A DNA stretch of 64,000 bases from Pohlia nutans (lineage: Eukaryota; Streptophyta; Bryopsida; Bryales; Mniaceae): positions 3,784,501 through 3,848,500 of the forward strand of contig CM040099.1 of assembly GCA_022496805.1 (NCBI GenBank), written 5' to 3'. Each line of letters opens with the position of its first letter. The first letter of the stretch is position 1. The position numbers were made by a program, and so were the translations under genes. Below, in pieces: positions 1 to 11,451 of the stretch. The notes beneath the pieces are model-generated. The model was not told the DNA's origin, made no database searches, and saw only the letters and a list, made by a program, of their open reading frames with translations.

Positions 1-480
1 TCTCCGTTGCAATCTTTCATATCAAGAATAGACTCACACATAATTATAGTGAATTTTATAAGTGAAAGTGACTTATCCATATACGGTTTAGGCAAAAATT
101 TATACGTTGAAAATTGACAAGAGTGGGTACATTAGTCAAGATTGGATTACACACACTAATGGAAATGAAGAAGAGAACACAATACAAAAAAACAAAACAA
201 GATAACAAACTTCCAAACACAAGAAATATTGCATAATACATATGTTGTATTTGTGAGTATATACTGTATTTTCAAGTATTTGCAATATTTTTGCGTTTTG
301 TAGATAGGTATTTTGATAGTTGTGCAATTCCAAATTGAAAATTTCTTTTTCTGGAAGGTGCGTAATGTATGTGGGCAAATCTGAACTTCAAAACTGAAGT
401 TCCAATTCTTCACGGATTCTCTACTATTTGCATTTCGGACGTTGCAGTGACCATAATGTGGTCAGCTGGGCACTAAAGGG
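1..480. mobile_element. TTAA element family F, copy 1 (left part outside window)
   Basis: The first 480 bases match 38113-38596 closely and end with the same GGGCACTAAAGGG followed by TTAA (481-484). The full copy at 37794-38596 shows that about 320 bp of this one lie outside the window. The open frames inside are shared only because the copies are homologous. It is a non-autonomous, piggyBac-like element by its end and flank. Confidence 0.7.
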
Positions 481-484
481 TTAA

Positions 485-1228
485 AAGTTGTGGCTCAAAC
501 GGAACAGAATCTATTGGGGTTGGAAATGGAATAAGGCCCCTCCACCTTAATATTCTTAAACTCCTTAGAATGGTCCATTCTACAAGAAAAATTGGTTTAT
601 TAGTTTTTGGCGACCCAGCTAGTGTACATTATCTACACATTCTTTACATTACTCCAAATTTAAATTTTAAATTTTAAAACTTGTTGAAAAATTTACTATA
701 AATATAAAGTAGATCGGGACAGAGCCTTCTCCGTGTATTTTCTTCATCTGTGTCTCAAAAGAAAAACGAAACAGGCTTGCTAAAGTAAAGTACTCTGGAA
801 CTTTTGTATAAAACCAGCTTTCTCAAAAAGCACAATCATGTTTTAAGGATTAAACAATCATGGATTAGGGGGACCTTTAGACGGAGGTTTTGCATTGCAT
901 GGAGAGGGCATTTAAGTGGAAGAGCATATCAAATATGAACTCCATAGATAGTAGACAAATTGGGTGACTTTCATTCCAGGTTATTTAACTTGCTCTTTTA
1001 ATGGCTAATTAAGCAGATACACACTGTAAAGCAGTACCTGCAGAACTCTTTTCGTGGAGTTAGGAGATAACCCTGTTTAAAAGCCGCTTGAATGGCTTGG
1101 CTCATTCCCTCCCACCTCATCAAAAATCCGAAGGAATTTGGGCCTTCCCTTGCCATTTGCTAAAACATAACATAAGTATTTCAATTTGTGAAAAAAAAGA
1201 AATAAAAAAGAAATAAAAAAATGATAGG
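485..1228. other. intergenic, no feature seen
   Basis: AT-rich sequence with no supported coding frame, RNA gene or recognisable repeat boundary. Confidence 0.5.
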
Positions 1229-1432
1229 GCAGTGCAATGGAGCACTCTTTTGAAAACTAAATCTAAAGAGAATCTCCACAGAGATTTAGTTTTCTAAGTA
1301 ATGAAGGAATGTCATTTGTATTCCATGAATTCTAGGACTACCATGTCATTGTCACGGAAAACTTCGTTTCTAATTGTAATTAAATTGTGGTCCCATTGCA
1401 AAAAGGTGTTGTCTCCCATTGCTCTATCATGC
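1229..1432. repeat. dispersed repeat R, copy 1
   Basis: About 200 bp matching 34503-34706 over its whole length. Both copies begin near AATGGAGCAC and end near CCCATTGCTC, a loose inverted relation (CAATGGAG) that suggests a decayed MITE. A 69-codon frame starting at 1301 lies inside and is not credited. Confidence 0.55.
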
Positions 1433-1514
1433 TATGAATGCTTTCTGCATAAGCAATTTCGTTTTGGTTTTTCCATTGCTAGAGAGACGTGCACCCTTGA
1501 ACGTAGCTAAAGAA

Positions 1515-1622
1515 GGGCAAAAACTGTTATAAGGCACTTTCATCCTAATAGTGGCCATTTTGGTATATTTTTAGAAGACTTTGACAATTTCATCCACTTC
1601 TTTGCCAATTTTCTCTAGTGTA
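1515..1622 (-). repeat. dispersed repeat P, fragment 1
   Basis: Reverse-strand fragment of repeat P. Reading the minus strand it carries the conserved core GTGGATGAAATTGTCAAAGT followed by a block ending in GGATGAAAGTGCC, as in the copies at 17846, 21405 and 31255. Confidence 0.5.
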
Positions 1623-2637
1623 ACCGATGTATAATAGTTGATTTGGCATAAATTAATTCAAATAAAGATGATATTTTTTGGAAATTACTTTTTCAATTTT
1701 ATTTAATTTAGAATATAGCAGAGTTATCCGTAAAATGAAAACAACACGACCTAATCTTTCCTGAATAATTCATCTTTGAAATAGGCAAGTATGTCACTGA
1801 CATATATAAATAGCTTGGCAACAAGCCACGAGTGAACTTGAGGTTCTACAGGGACACGGTTAGATTCTCCTATGGAAACTCCAATGTGATTTGGCAAAAC
1901 TTCTCTTGTATTGGGAAGATGTAGGGTTCAAATCTCTTTGACAATGCAAATCGCCGTGATTGGTTTAAAAAAATCGAAGGCAAAACTCATTTTTGCCGCC
2001 TTTAAAGTTCAAAAATAAGTTTGGCCTAATCATTCTTCTTCAAATTAGGTTTTCTAGACTTTATGGATAACCCTAGCCAAACATAAATCTTCACAAATAA
2101 TTGCAATATCAAAATGAGGATATTTAAAAATTAATGACTATTTTGCACACCGTTAATAAAATTGAAGCAACTGTTAAACAATGGTATTAATTGATTTATT
2201 GCAATTCAAGCTCTACAAATAAAAACTATGGATATTTTACATGAAGTATGATTTTAACTTTGAAGCAAATAATGGATCTTATATAATAAATTATAATTTA
2301 CAATATTTTAAAAAATAAAATAGCCAAGTTGTATTCAGAAAAAAATAAAAATAGAATTAAAATTCCATGATTAGGATTTTGAAACTCCAAATATGGGTGC
2401 ATTAGTGGTGAATCAGGAAGCTAAAATAAATATTTTACAAATGTTTGATTTATTATTAACACTTGATAAATTTGTATGTCAAGATTTTTTTTGCTCGTAA
2501 AGTACAAGAAGTATAACTGATAGAAAATTGTTCAAGCCCATAAAAAGGCTCTTAGAAATAATTAATTGGATTACTTTAGCATTGTAAAGTGCTTGATGAG
2601 TACTCATTCCCATATACCCGCGCAATAAATCAATAGC
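1623..2637. other. intergenic, no feature seen
   Basis: Very AT-rich; no supported gene or repeat boundary found. Confidence 0.5.
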
Positions 2638-2964
2638 TTAAATCTTGGCAGTAAAAGGATTGGGGGTGCCCGTGCCTTTACTACAATTATTACCATCCGG
2701 CTTCATTGTACACGCAAGCCGCTTTGTACTTGATTTTATGTACTTCTCATGATACTTTTGTCCTCTACATGCCTCAAAACAATGGAAACCAGTCAAATAG
2801 GCCTTAACGGGCCCAATGGTTGCATTTCGACCACATCGTACCAAAAACATGATTGATTTTGTGCAGGCGGGAGGGCATTTATTGTGTACTCTCGTGTCAT
2901 AAACTTGAAACTCTACCAAGGCTTGAATATTTTGCAATGTTGTTTCTACATTTACATTTGATAA
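2638..2964 (-). CDS. candidate terminal exon of a Cys-rich protein (unrecognised)
   Basis: An uninterrupted minus-strand frame of about 108 codons with no ATG near its start; it ends in TAA at 2638-2640. The translated part has seven cysteines (CPPAC, VRC, FHC, EAC, LAC, NNC) over about 57 residues, and GC content is visibly higher than in the surrounding AT-rich DNA. A TGTAG at about 2946-2950 could be a splice acceptor, so this might be a last exon of a small secreted Cys-rich protein. I do not recognise the family and see no upstream exon with a signal peptide. It could be a chance frame or a pseudogene. Confidence 0.22.
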   Translation of the reverse strand, partial: LSNVNVETTLQNIQALVEFQVYDTRVHNKCPPACTKSIMFLVRCGRNATIGPVKAYLTGFHCFEACRGQKYHEKYIKSSTKRLACTMKPDGNNCSKGTGTPNPFTAKI

Positions 2965-4434
2965 TTATTGCATTTTGCTACAACAACTAGAAGAACTAAT
3001 CTTCGTTCTTTCATGGTTTACAATTCCATCGTTCTTTCCATAGAATGAATGATAGATTCTTGATTAAATCTTCGTTTGTCTTGAATGAATTATTAAAGGC
3101 TAAATTGTTGAACAATTATAGTTTGTATTTAAAGCTCAAATAATTTGATATAGATCAAAGGAAACATATGAAATGAAGTGAAAATATCATGGCGCTTTAC
3201 AAGTCTTTTTGAATTTTAACTATACAAGGATGGTTCATAGATTTATTTGAAAAATCAATGTATAAATGTTGCTAATTTTGTCTTTTTTATGTACAATGAC
3301 ATACAATAAATTTTCAATGTCATTAAATCTACCTCTCACATGAGACATCAAAAGTATGATTTGCTACAAGTATTGACACGGTACTAGCCTTATTTTTTCA
3401 AATATTTTAAAATACTTATTATTAATCTCTATCATAGGATTAACCTAATATAAAAGGCATAAAAAGAATCTAACATTTATTACTTATATCTATGCAATAT
3501 TAGTTTTGTTTTTTCAAAGGAAAAAATAATAATTTTTATTTTTTTGTGTCACTAAGTCTACCTTAGACATGACACATGAGCGGGCACATAAGGTGTGAAT
3601 CTATGTCCGTAATAATGATAGACAATCAAAGTCTCGGTAGTTTAATTATTTCATATAGTCTTAAACTTTATTTTTCCAGCAATGATAAATAAAACGAATT
3701 CCAATACATTAGTCGAACTATTTCAATAAAGTCTATCTACAATGTGATGCATGAAAGATAGTACTGTAATTCCCACTAGCTTTGTTTTTTCAAATAGTCA
3801 CAAAACATTTATTACTTGTGCGTTTCATGAATTTGTTTCACACGAGGTGTCAAGGGTAGCATTCACTATTTATGACTATGAGATGCTTACTTTGTTTTTT
3901 CAAAAAGATATTGGTTATCTGTTGATGTCATAATTTTCACTTTTTTATACAAGGCATATACGATGATATAGATGATATAAAACATTAGGATAGTATTGGT
4001 TTGGGTATGATACCAACGTGGTTAAATGGTGACAAGCATTAGTCATAATGGATTTTAAACAATGTTATTATTGTCTTCATTGTCCTTGTAAAGTCGATTC
4101 AAACAATCTAATCAAGCAATATAGTCGATACTCCTTCTATAAAGATGTTATTTATACATATAATTTTCCTCTAGAGACTTAAGATAACTAAAGATCAGTC
4201 ATACTCGTTGATTGCTTCGATCCACAACATTGATGTTAAGCCTTCAAAGCGTTTAAAAAACAGAAACAAAAACGGTGCAATGATATCCCGTTACACATTG
4301 CCAAGGTTGCAAGGTTGCGTTACAAGGAAATGCACTATCTAGATTGAGAACACCGGGTTACGCATTGGAACTTGTGCCTAATTCCATATTGAGCGTGAAT
4401 GCAATAACAATGACAATGAAAATGCCTTTGTGAG
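2965..4434. other. intergenic, no feature seen
   Basis: AT-rich; no coding or repeat structure I can support. Short direct repeats around 4310 (CAAGGTTGCAAGGTTGCGTT) are the only local pattern. Confidence 0.45.
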
Positions 4435-4438
4435 TTAA

Positions 4439-4605
4439 CCTCTGAATGTATGAAAATGCCTTTGTCGCAAGTAGAACACAATATATTTTTTATTGTATTT
4501 GGAATGAATCCACACCTTCAATGGCTTTGGGTTCAATAGAAGTTATAATTTAAATCAATGCAATTCTAATGAGCTACTAAAATTCCAATTTATACCTTGA
4601 AGATG
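4439..4605 (-). mobile_element. TTAA element family B, truncated copy (B4)
   Basis: Preceded by TTAA (4435-4438). The end CCTCTGAATG leads into the B interior seen also at 5019, 16103 and 18718 (TATTTGGAATGAATCCA). It stops where repeat G starts, so one end is missing. Confidence 0.6.
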
Positions 4606-4815
4606 AGGTATAGTATATTCTATATTTGGTAGTATTTGATCAAAATGACAATGACTAAACACTTTTAGTACAAAGTAAAATTAATAATCATGATAATATG
4701 TACATAACAATATATCATAATTCATATATTAAACCACCATTGAACAATTATAAAGCAAAATACGGGTTGTAAAGAGGAACCCCAAGGGCCTCTCAACCCT
4801 CAAAGGTTCAGAGAG
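4606..4815. repeat. dispersed repeat G, copy 1
   Basis: Matches 51738-51939 (shared blocks AGTATTTGATCAAAATGACA and GGTTGTAAAGAGGAACCCCA, with few differences). The copy at 51939 ends at a TTAA, so G may be one end of another TTAA element. Confidence 0.5.
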
Positions 4816-4864
4816 CCCTTTTCGACCAGTATTATAAAGCTATGTTCCATCATATTTGGTATAG

Positions 4865-5250
4865 TTCTTCACCTCCTATAAGTTTAAGATCAAAAGTGAA
4901 GTTAAAATTCATGTAGATTTGGTTTTAATGAGCTATTGGGGTCTCAATTTCAAACTTTCTATTTTCAAAAAATGTCAAATATATGCTAACGTATCTACTA
5001 TCCCCATTAGCCCTTTAACCCCTAAATGTCTAAAAGTGCCTTTGTGGCTAGTAAAATACGGTGTATTTTTTTAGTATTTGGAATGGATCCAGACCTTTCA
5101 TAGGTTTGAGTTCAACACAACAACTGAAATTTACATCAATGCGGTTCTAGTGAGCTATTGAGATCCCAATTTAGACTTTCTTGTTGGTAGCAAATGCCAA
5201 TTATACAGCCACGTATCTACTATCTCCATGGGACGTTTAGAGATTAAGGG
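4865..5250 (-). mobile_element. TTAA element family B, host copy (B5) carrying B3
   Basis: Left-truncated B copy. Its terminus reads AGCCCTTTAAGGG then TTAA once B3 (5019-5243) is removed. The inserted element sits in the TTAA that lies 3 bp before this end. Confidence 0.6.
5019..5243 (-). mobile_element. TTAA element family B (B3), nested
   Basis: 225 bp from CCCCTAAATG to CGTTTAGAGA, with TTAA on both sides (5015-5018, 5244-5247). Inserted into the end of another B copy. A further B fragment (GTTGGTAGCAAATGGTAATC to GGGACGTTTA) follows at about 5264-5325. Confidence 0.75.
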
Positions 5251-5333
5251 TTAAAGATTAAGCTTCTTGTTGGTAGCAAATGGTAATCATAAGGCACCGT
5301 ATGTACTATCCCCATGGGACGTTTAAGGTGGGA

Positions 5334-5723
5334 TGTCCTAAAACCACCACCTCTCCCAATTATGACATGTAGACTTTTCTTGGAGCTACCACAGTTGAGA
5401 CCCAAAACCACCAATTTCACTATTCAAGTAGACCAACGGCACGCCAAACATTGCGAAGAAATAGTTGGTGGTTTTGGGTATCATTATGAGTGAATGTTAG
5501 TACCGCATGGTGTAAACATGGGGAAACCTAGAGGTTTGATTTGAGTCACAAGTTACTTTCCACTTTCAATTGGAATTTTGTATAAAATTGACAAATGCGA
5601 ATTAGATGTTGCAAATTTCTGCAATCCTCATCAAAACCTATTTCAAATGCGGTCATATTTTTTTTTCGAATTTAGAAGTGCCAAAAATAGGCCAGATTGC
5701 TTAAGTTGGTGGGTTTTAGGACA
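5334..5723. mobile_element. foldback MITE-like element
   Basis: Inverted ends TGTCCTAAAACCACCA (5334) and the reverse complement of TGTCCTAAAACCCACCA (ending 5723), plus internal copies of the CAAAACCACCAA motif in both orientations. No clear target duplication. It lies just upstream of the cyclin gene 1 promoter region. Confidence 0.45.
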
Positions 5724-5869
5724 ATCAACCATAGGGGTCAAGAAGCAACAAGTATAGAAACAACAACAATAAAGGGGCAAAATCAAATCGTAGGAGCTTA
5801 CTATAGCAAAGAGGACCCAGCCATAGCCCGGGCAAACGCAAATAGCAGCTTATGGCGGTTACCAAATGA

Positions 5870-6615
5870 CTGTTGGCGGGCAACGGCAGCCTAGCCAGCC
5901 AGCCAGCAGCGTCTGCCTGCGTCCCCGCCCAAATTTAACCTCTGCCAACTCGGATTCCCGCACTTTCCCACCACGTGGCGCCAACCCCCGCCCCATTTGA
6001 AACCACACCACGCCTTCCCTCCACCCACTTCGCGCGCACACGAAAAGATAAAGAAATCTCCCCGCCGGAAAAGATAAAGAAACCCCGCCCTTTTCTTTTT
6101 CGTCAGTCATCTTCCCCGTTCTTCATCTTCATCTCCCCCGCCCCGCGTTGGCAATGGATTTGCGCCTCTGTTCTGTTGAATTCAGTTGACGGAAGGAATG
6201 ATGAGATACCGGCTCTTGCATCAGGGCCGTGCAGGGCGGCAAACTTGGAAATGCGCGATATTGTTTGAGTTTAGCTCTGGTAGTCTTAGTATATGATTCG
6301 CAGTGCTCTTGCTCATGGCAGTGAGTGAGAGCCAGCTCGCACACCCGAAGCGCCCGGAACACCGAGCTCTCCAATGCCCCTGTGTGCTTGAGCTCTTTTT
6401 TCGGAACTTGCTCCTTTCCATGAAAGTGGAGCTTGCTCGTGAAGTTTTGGAGGAGAGGTGGATCGAGTGGTTTTTGGGTTTCGTCTTGAATTGATGGAAT
6501 GACATTGGGTTGTGAGGAGGAGGGATTGAATGAGAGGCTGCTGTGGTGTTTTGTGAGGTGAGTTCTTTTGAGCTTTGGAGCCTTGTTGACAGCATCTTGA
6601 GAGAGAGAGAGAGAA
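5870..6615 (+). promoter_or_regulatory. 5' region of cyclin gene 1
   Basis: GC content rises sharply here compared with the flanks. Visible motifs: ATTCCCGC at 5954-5961, which fits the E2F consensus WTTSSCSS; a CACGTG G-box near 5974; CAACGG near 5880 (core of the plant mitosis-specific activator); and a (GA)n run directly before the ATG (6600-6614). The transcription start cannot be placed. All motif assignments are consensus matches only. Confidence 0.45.
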
Positions 6616-8488
6616 ATGGCGCGTGAAGGTGGAGTGCGTTTGCGTCCGCGTGCCACGACGGGAGGTGGAGCAGCAGCAGCAGCGCCGGTAGAGAATGTTC
6701 GCCAGACGAGAGCGGCGACGAAGCGATCGGCGGTGGACGATGCGAAGAGCACAGTTCTGCACCCGCGGAAGCGCGCCGTGCAGCCGCTGGGTGGGCGGCG
6801 CGCGCCGCTCAGCGACATCTCGAAACAGGTGAACGCCTCAGCTACTTGTTCATTGCAAGCGCAACCCGAGTTGAAGGACTTCAAACCTATTCTTAAGCAA
6901 ATTGTTGAGGGTGATGAGAATGCGCTTCCGGAAGAACCGGCGTGTGCTACCGTGAAGACTGAGAGTAGTCTTCAATCGGAACCAGAAGAATCAGAGCCGG
7001 AGTCGAGGAGTAGCTCCTCAGCGATTGCGTCTCTGGAGCGTCCGAAAGTATCCGAGGATCGCGTGAAGAAAGGCGACCTGTTCAGTGATCAGGAAACCAC
7101 TTCGTCATGGTCCAATGGACTTGCATTCAAAGACATCGACACTGACCACTCGGACCCGCAAATGTGCAGTACATATGCCGCCGACATTTACATGCATCTG
7201 CGAATGGCAGAGGTGGGTTTAATCGCCGCTTAATTATGATTCGTACGTTCACTGTTCACACGGGAGAGGGTTACTGATTTTCTTGTAATTGGTACTTCCA
7301 GATTAAACGGAGGCCAACGACGAACTTCATGGAGGCGATGCAGAAAGATATCACGCCAAGCATGAGGGGAATTCTTATCGACTGGCTTGTGGAAGTAGCT
7401 GAGGAATATAAATTGGTTCCCGATACTCTCTACTTGACCGTGGCGTATATTGATAGGTTCCTCTCCTGCAACACAGTTACGCGGCAACGACTACAGCTCC
7501 TGGGTGTATCCTGCATGCTCATTGCAGCAAAATACGAAGAGATTTGTGCTCCTCAAGTTGAGGAGTTTTGCTACATCACCGACAACACATATCGGCGCGA
7601 AGAGGTATGTACAGTACAGTGATATGTTCTGTCTTTGACCTAAATAAAATTTTACAAGTGATTCTTCGCGTGTTTGATTGGGTCTTAACCCCTAAAAGAC
7701 CAGTAAGTCCAAATTAGGGTTGTCTTGTTCAAATTTAGGGACACTTGCAACGTTCTTCTCTGATTTCAGTAATATGAGATTTGTTCCCATCTGAATAATA
7801 ACACGATTCAATTTGTCATCTTAAAACCTTGGTCCTTTTTTTAAGGGTTAAACCCTAACGAGCCTTGAATGTCGAATTGGCAGGTCTTGGAGATGGAGCG
7901 TAACATTCTGAAGGAGTTAAAGTTCGAGCTGACGACCCCGACAACAAAGAGCTTCTTGAGACGGTTCATCCGAGCTGCCCAAGCCGGTTGCAAAGCCACC
8001 CCAAACCTCGTTCTGGAGTTTCTGGGAAATTTTCTCGCTGAGCTTACCCTGACGGAGTATGCGTTTTTAGGGTTCCTCCCATCCATGGTGGCTGCGTCTG
8101 CTGTGTACTTGGCCAAGCTTACCCTTGATCCGTCTGCTTGTCCATGGGATGCGACTCTGCAACATTACACTGGGTACAGGGCATCAGATTTGGAAAATTG
8201 CGTGAAAGTTATTCATGACTTGCAGAAGAACACTAAAAACTGTACACTTCCTGCAATTCGAGAAAAATATAGGCAACATAAGGTAATGCTTGTGGTTTCA
8301 TTCTATCTTTTTCTGCTCTGCTGATTGCATTCAATTTGTACTGCAAATGTCATGCAATGTGAGAATGAGACCAGAGAAACTGTGTGAGTCTGACCTCCGG
8401 CTTTGGTATGCAGTTCAAGTGTGTGGCAACATTAACGCCTCCATCAACACTGCCTCAGGAATTTTTCAAGGACCCTGAATGTTGCTGA
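6616..8488 (+). CDS. CYCA: A-type cyclin, gene 1 (4 exons, 457 aa)
   Basis: Regulatory subunit of cyclin-dependent kinase for S/G2/M progression, nuclear. Exons 6616-7212, 7302-7604, 7884-8282 and 8414-8488 join in frame with GT-AG introns; stop TGA 8486-8488. Residues 62-70 (RAPLSDISK) are a destruction box with K where N is usual. The cyclin box carries MRGILIDW (220-227) and the plant A-type signature LVEVAEEYKLVPDTLYLTV (228-246), then YIDRFLS and MLIAAKYEEI. Residues 301-433 form the C-terminal cyclin fold (SFLRRFIRAAQ, FLPSMVAASAVYLAK, HYTGY, AIREKYRQHK); FKCVATL follows. The basic N-terminus is typical of the family. It is a paralog of the gene at 26055-28123 but lacks counterparts of that gene's introns 1, 3 and 4. 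Intron 2 holds a TTAA element. The class resembles A2/A3; I do not assign a subclass number. Confidence 0.96.
7689..7847 (+). mobile_element. TTAA element family A (A1) in cyclin intron 2
   Basis: 159 bp from CCCCTAAAAGACC to TCCTTTTTTTAAGGG, with TTAA at 7685-7688 and 7848-7851. It is shorter than other A copies (about 230-300 bp) and lies wholly inside intron 7605-7883, leaving the splice sites intact. Confidence 0.8.
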
Positions 8489-11447
8489 TGACGGTAGACT
8501 CTCGAGTATCAGTGAAAATCCCCTGAATCGTCATTTCCCTGCCTGTGAAAGGTAAGTGCCGCATCACATTCTCTGACTATTCCTTAAATGCCTCCTGACA
8601 GAATTTTGAAAGCCGATTGGGTCCTGGATCTGACACGGTCTTGTTGTCCCGCAGCTAAAGCGTGTGAGTCGCTGGTACCATCGACTGGCCTGACCTGTAG
8701 TAACCAAGGACCGTGAACAAGGATGGTTTTGAGGTTGTGTCAACAGTAGAGAGTGTTTTCGTTCAACATTGTGCAGAGGCCCTGAGACAGCATGCTCATT
8801 AGCTGAGTTAGTCTTCGCAGGTCTTTGTGGGTCTGTCGTGTACAAACTCTGTAAAAGACTGTCATGTGCTGTCTACTGGTGCATGATCCCCCTCAGGAGT
8901 AGATGTATATTCAGAGACTTTAATTTCTATAATTTATTTTGTTATATTATGGATGTTGCTGAGTAGATGCCAAGTTTGTGCCATCTTGTTGTGACATGAC
9001 ATGCATCCCATAGTTGATACTATCTGGCTCAGAAGTTTGCAGATGTACACAAAATCTGTCATTGGTGTTAGTGTGTATTTCTGCTCACTCTGCAAAATGA
9101 TTGTCAGAGGGTGCTATGTGATGGTATGATTATAGCATGTAGATCTCTGTTTTAGGTTGGCCTTGGCATCTCTTCAGCTTATCTGCTATAGATGAGAACC
9201 TATTTAGTGACTTTCTGACAGTCACCATGACAGACTGTTGCTTCTATGACAAATGTGCATTGGAAGCAACTGAGATTATCTTGTAAAACTGCCACTTATG
9301 CAAATAAATCAGTTTTAATACATAAGCTATCTGATTGTTTTCATAATGAATTGGGGTTCTCTGTTAAGTTATGGATTGTAGATTTAGTGGCAGAAGCTCA
9401 GTACCTTTCTGAGCACTGTACCATTGTCTTAAATGCATGAGACTGGTAATTTTAGATTTGGGAATGCCAAATGAGTCTGCCCTTATGGAAGCACAAGAAA
9501 TGCATACTATGATCATGTTGGTATTTTTTAATTTAAATATAGTACGTTCTATTAACCTGGGTAATATAATAGTATTAATATAGTAGGGTTCAGGGTTTGG
9601 GTATACTAACCTTAATCTTCCTGATCAGCTTCCAGAAATGTCTGCAGTAACATTTGTTTCCATGTGACCCTGAGCAGTTACTAGTTTTAGTTACTGAATT
9701 TGTTACTTTCAATGATGGGCAAACTACTAACAGTTGAAGAGTGGGCAGGAGCTCTCATGGTAAATGATTTTTCACTGAAGAATAGTCGTATTTGGTATTG
9801 AAGCGAGTGCATGTCATTTCAACAATGGTGAGTGGGCAGCGTACTCTGTAAAATCTATGATGAGAGGTGGTATGCTGAATCACCTGATATGGTTTTCCGA
9901 AACAGGAACAGAAGAGGAACCCTAATCTGTCTGCACATTCTGTTTGGTCTCCCTTGACCCACTTGAGAGGCACATGATGACACCAAGCTTGCGAGCATCG
10001 ACGGGAGTGTGTGGGCTGGCTGGCTGGCTCTCTGAAACTCAACGGTCAAACTCAAATCCATGATGCTCTGGTGGCGACGATGGGGAGTGCCTGCACTGAA
10101 ATGGCCGGTGCTTCACCCATACTCATCTTGTGCAGGAGGAGCACGTCAATGCTAATCCACCTGAAGCCTGCCCGCCCTGGCTGCTGCTCCAGGTTCATCC
10201 TTCTGTCCGCCGCCTGCCATGAACATCATCTTCTTGAGTGTAAGTAGTTTTCTGCTGGTTACATCATTTTCAGCGAGTTTCAGTAGCATTGATGGATGAT
10301 TGTGTGTGGGAAACCAACTTGAGTAGCTCAATGCTTTTGCAACTGATTTCTAGCTATTATGTATCCGTAAAAGTATTTTGACTTTGTACAACATAAATAC
10401 ATACTGCACATTCCTTATACTGTTTAAATACGTGCACTCAAGTTATTCTTTTTGGTTTTCTGCTTGGGGAGGATTTGGGAATTATCATTCAGTCGTGAGC
10501 TCTTGATGCGTTGGTTGTTATGTCTGCTACAAAGGTCCCAACCAATTATGACATGACATGTGTCACTTTCATAAGAGTTTATTGAGGTTTTGATGTCAAG
10601 TGTCAATTTTGATTGAGTGGGTAAGAAAAATATGGAGAGAACCATCCCATTTTTCATGTAATACTATCTGTTTTGGGAAAATTCATCCACATCCACATCT
10701 TCTATTTTTCTCAAATGCTTATGATGATTTCATCCATTTCTTTTTTCTAGTGTATTGTATGTGGTCAGATCCAGACAACTTGGTGTTGAAATTGATTTTC
10801 CACATTAGATTTTCAAAGGTATGCATTATATATATAAAGAGCTCCGGCCAAGGGGCCGGCGTGAATAAAGTGTCTGTTCATCCTACCTTGGATGATCTGT
10901 CCGCAGGACAGTGGGGTATGCATTACCCTAAACCAATCACAAGATGAGATATGCCGCATTTTGAAAAAGAAGAAGTTTATTAATGTGGAACGTGACCACA
11001 ATGTATGGCATTAGTAGCTAATACCAAAATGAGGTAAGAAATTGGCAAGAATTTGTGAAGAACTGGAACACTGTAGTCAACTTTCAACATGTATATCGTA
11101 GCTTCCTACCAACTTGGGCAACACTTTGCTTAATAATTGATTACAGTACAAAGAATAATTAGAAATCACAAAAAAATTTAAAAAATAAATAGGGTAATAA
11201 CATATAAAAAAACAAAATAAAACTGATTTGGGTAAACTAGGTTAGTAGTTTTCCATAAATGTAGACACCCTTTTAATTATTTATTTTCTGACCAAGCTGC
11301 TAGCAAGTTATGGTATATTGATGATATGTGCGTGGTATATTGAAGATTTCATTTTGAAATTGGAAGTAGGATTTCTTTTGATTATAAAACATGACCCTAT
11401 TAAAATCGGTTATGCTCTTCAATGGAGGTGAACGTGTAGAGACAATA
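8489..11447. other. region downstream of cyclin gene 1
   Basis: The proximal part is probably 3' UTR; AAGGTAAGT near 8550 looks like a donor and might mark a 3' UTR intron. ATTGTGCAGAGGCC (8768-8781) is shared with the 3' flank of gene 2. A GC-rich patch at about 9980-10247 encodes only an unrecognised 78-codon frame and contains GGCTGGCTGGCTGGCTC. An 86-bp GC-rich segment (10829-10914) lies between 11-bp direct repeats GGTATGCATTA. No further gene is supported. Confidence 0.4.
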
Positions 11448-11451
11448 TTAA

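Noticed and set aside
156..413. 85-codon frame conserved at 38377-38589
   Set aside because: Conserved only because both lie in copies of element F; the frames are not collinear over their length and contain no domain.
6129..6884. 251-codon minus-strand frame over the 5' end of cyclin gene 1
   Set aside because: Opposite to the cyclin exon, low-complexity and unlike any family; caused by GC-rich codon pattern of the true gene.
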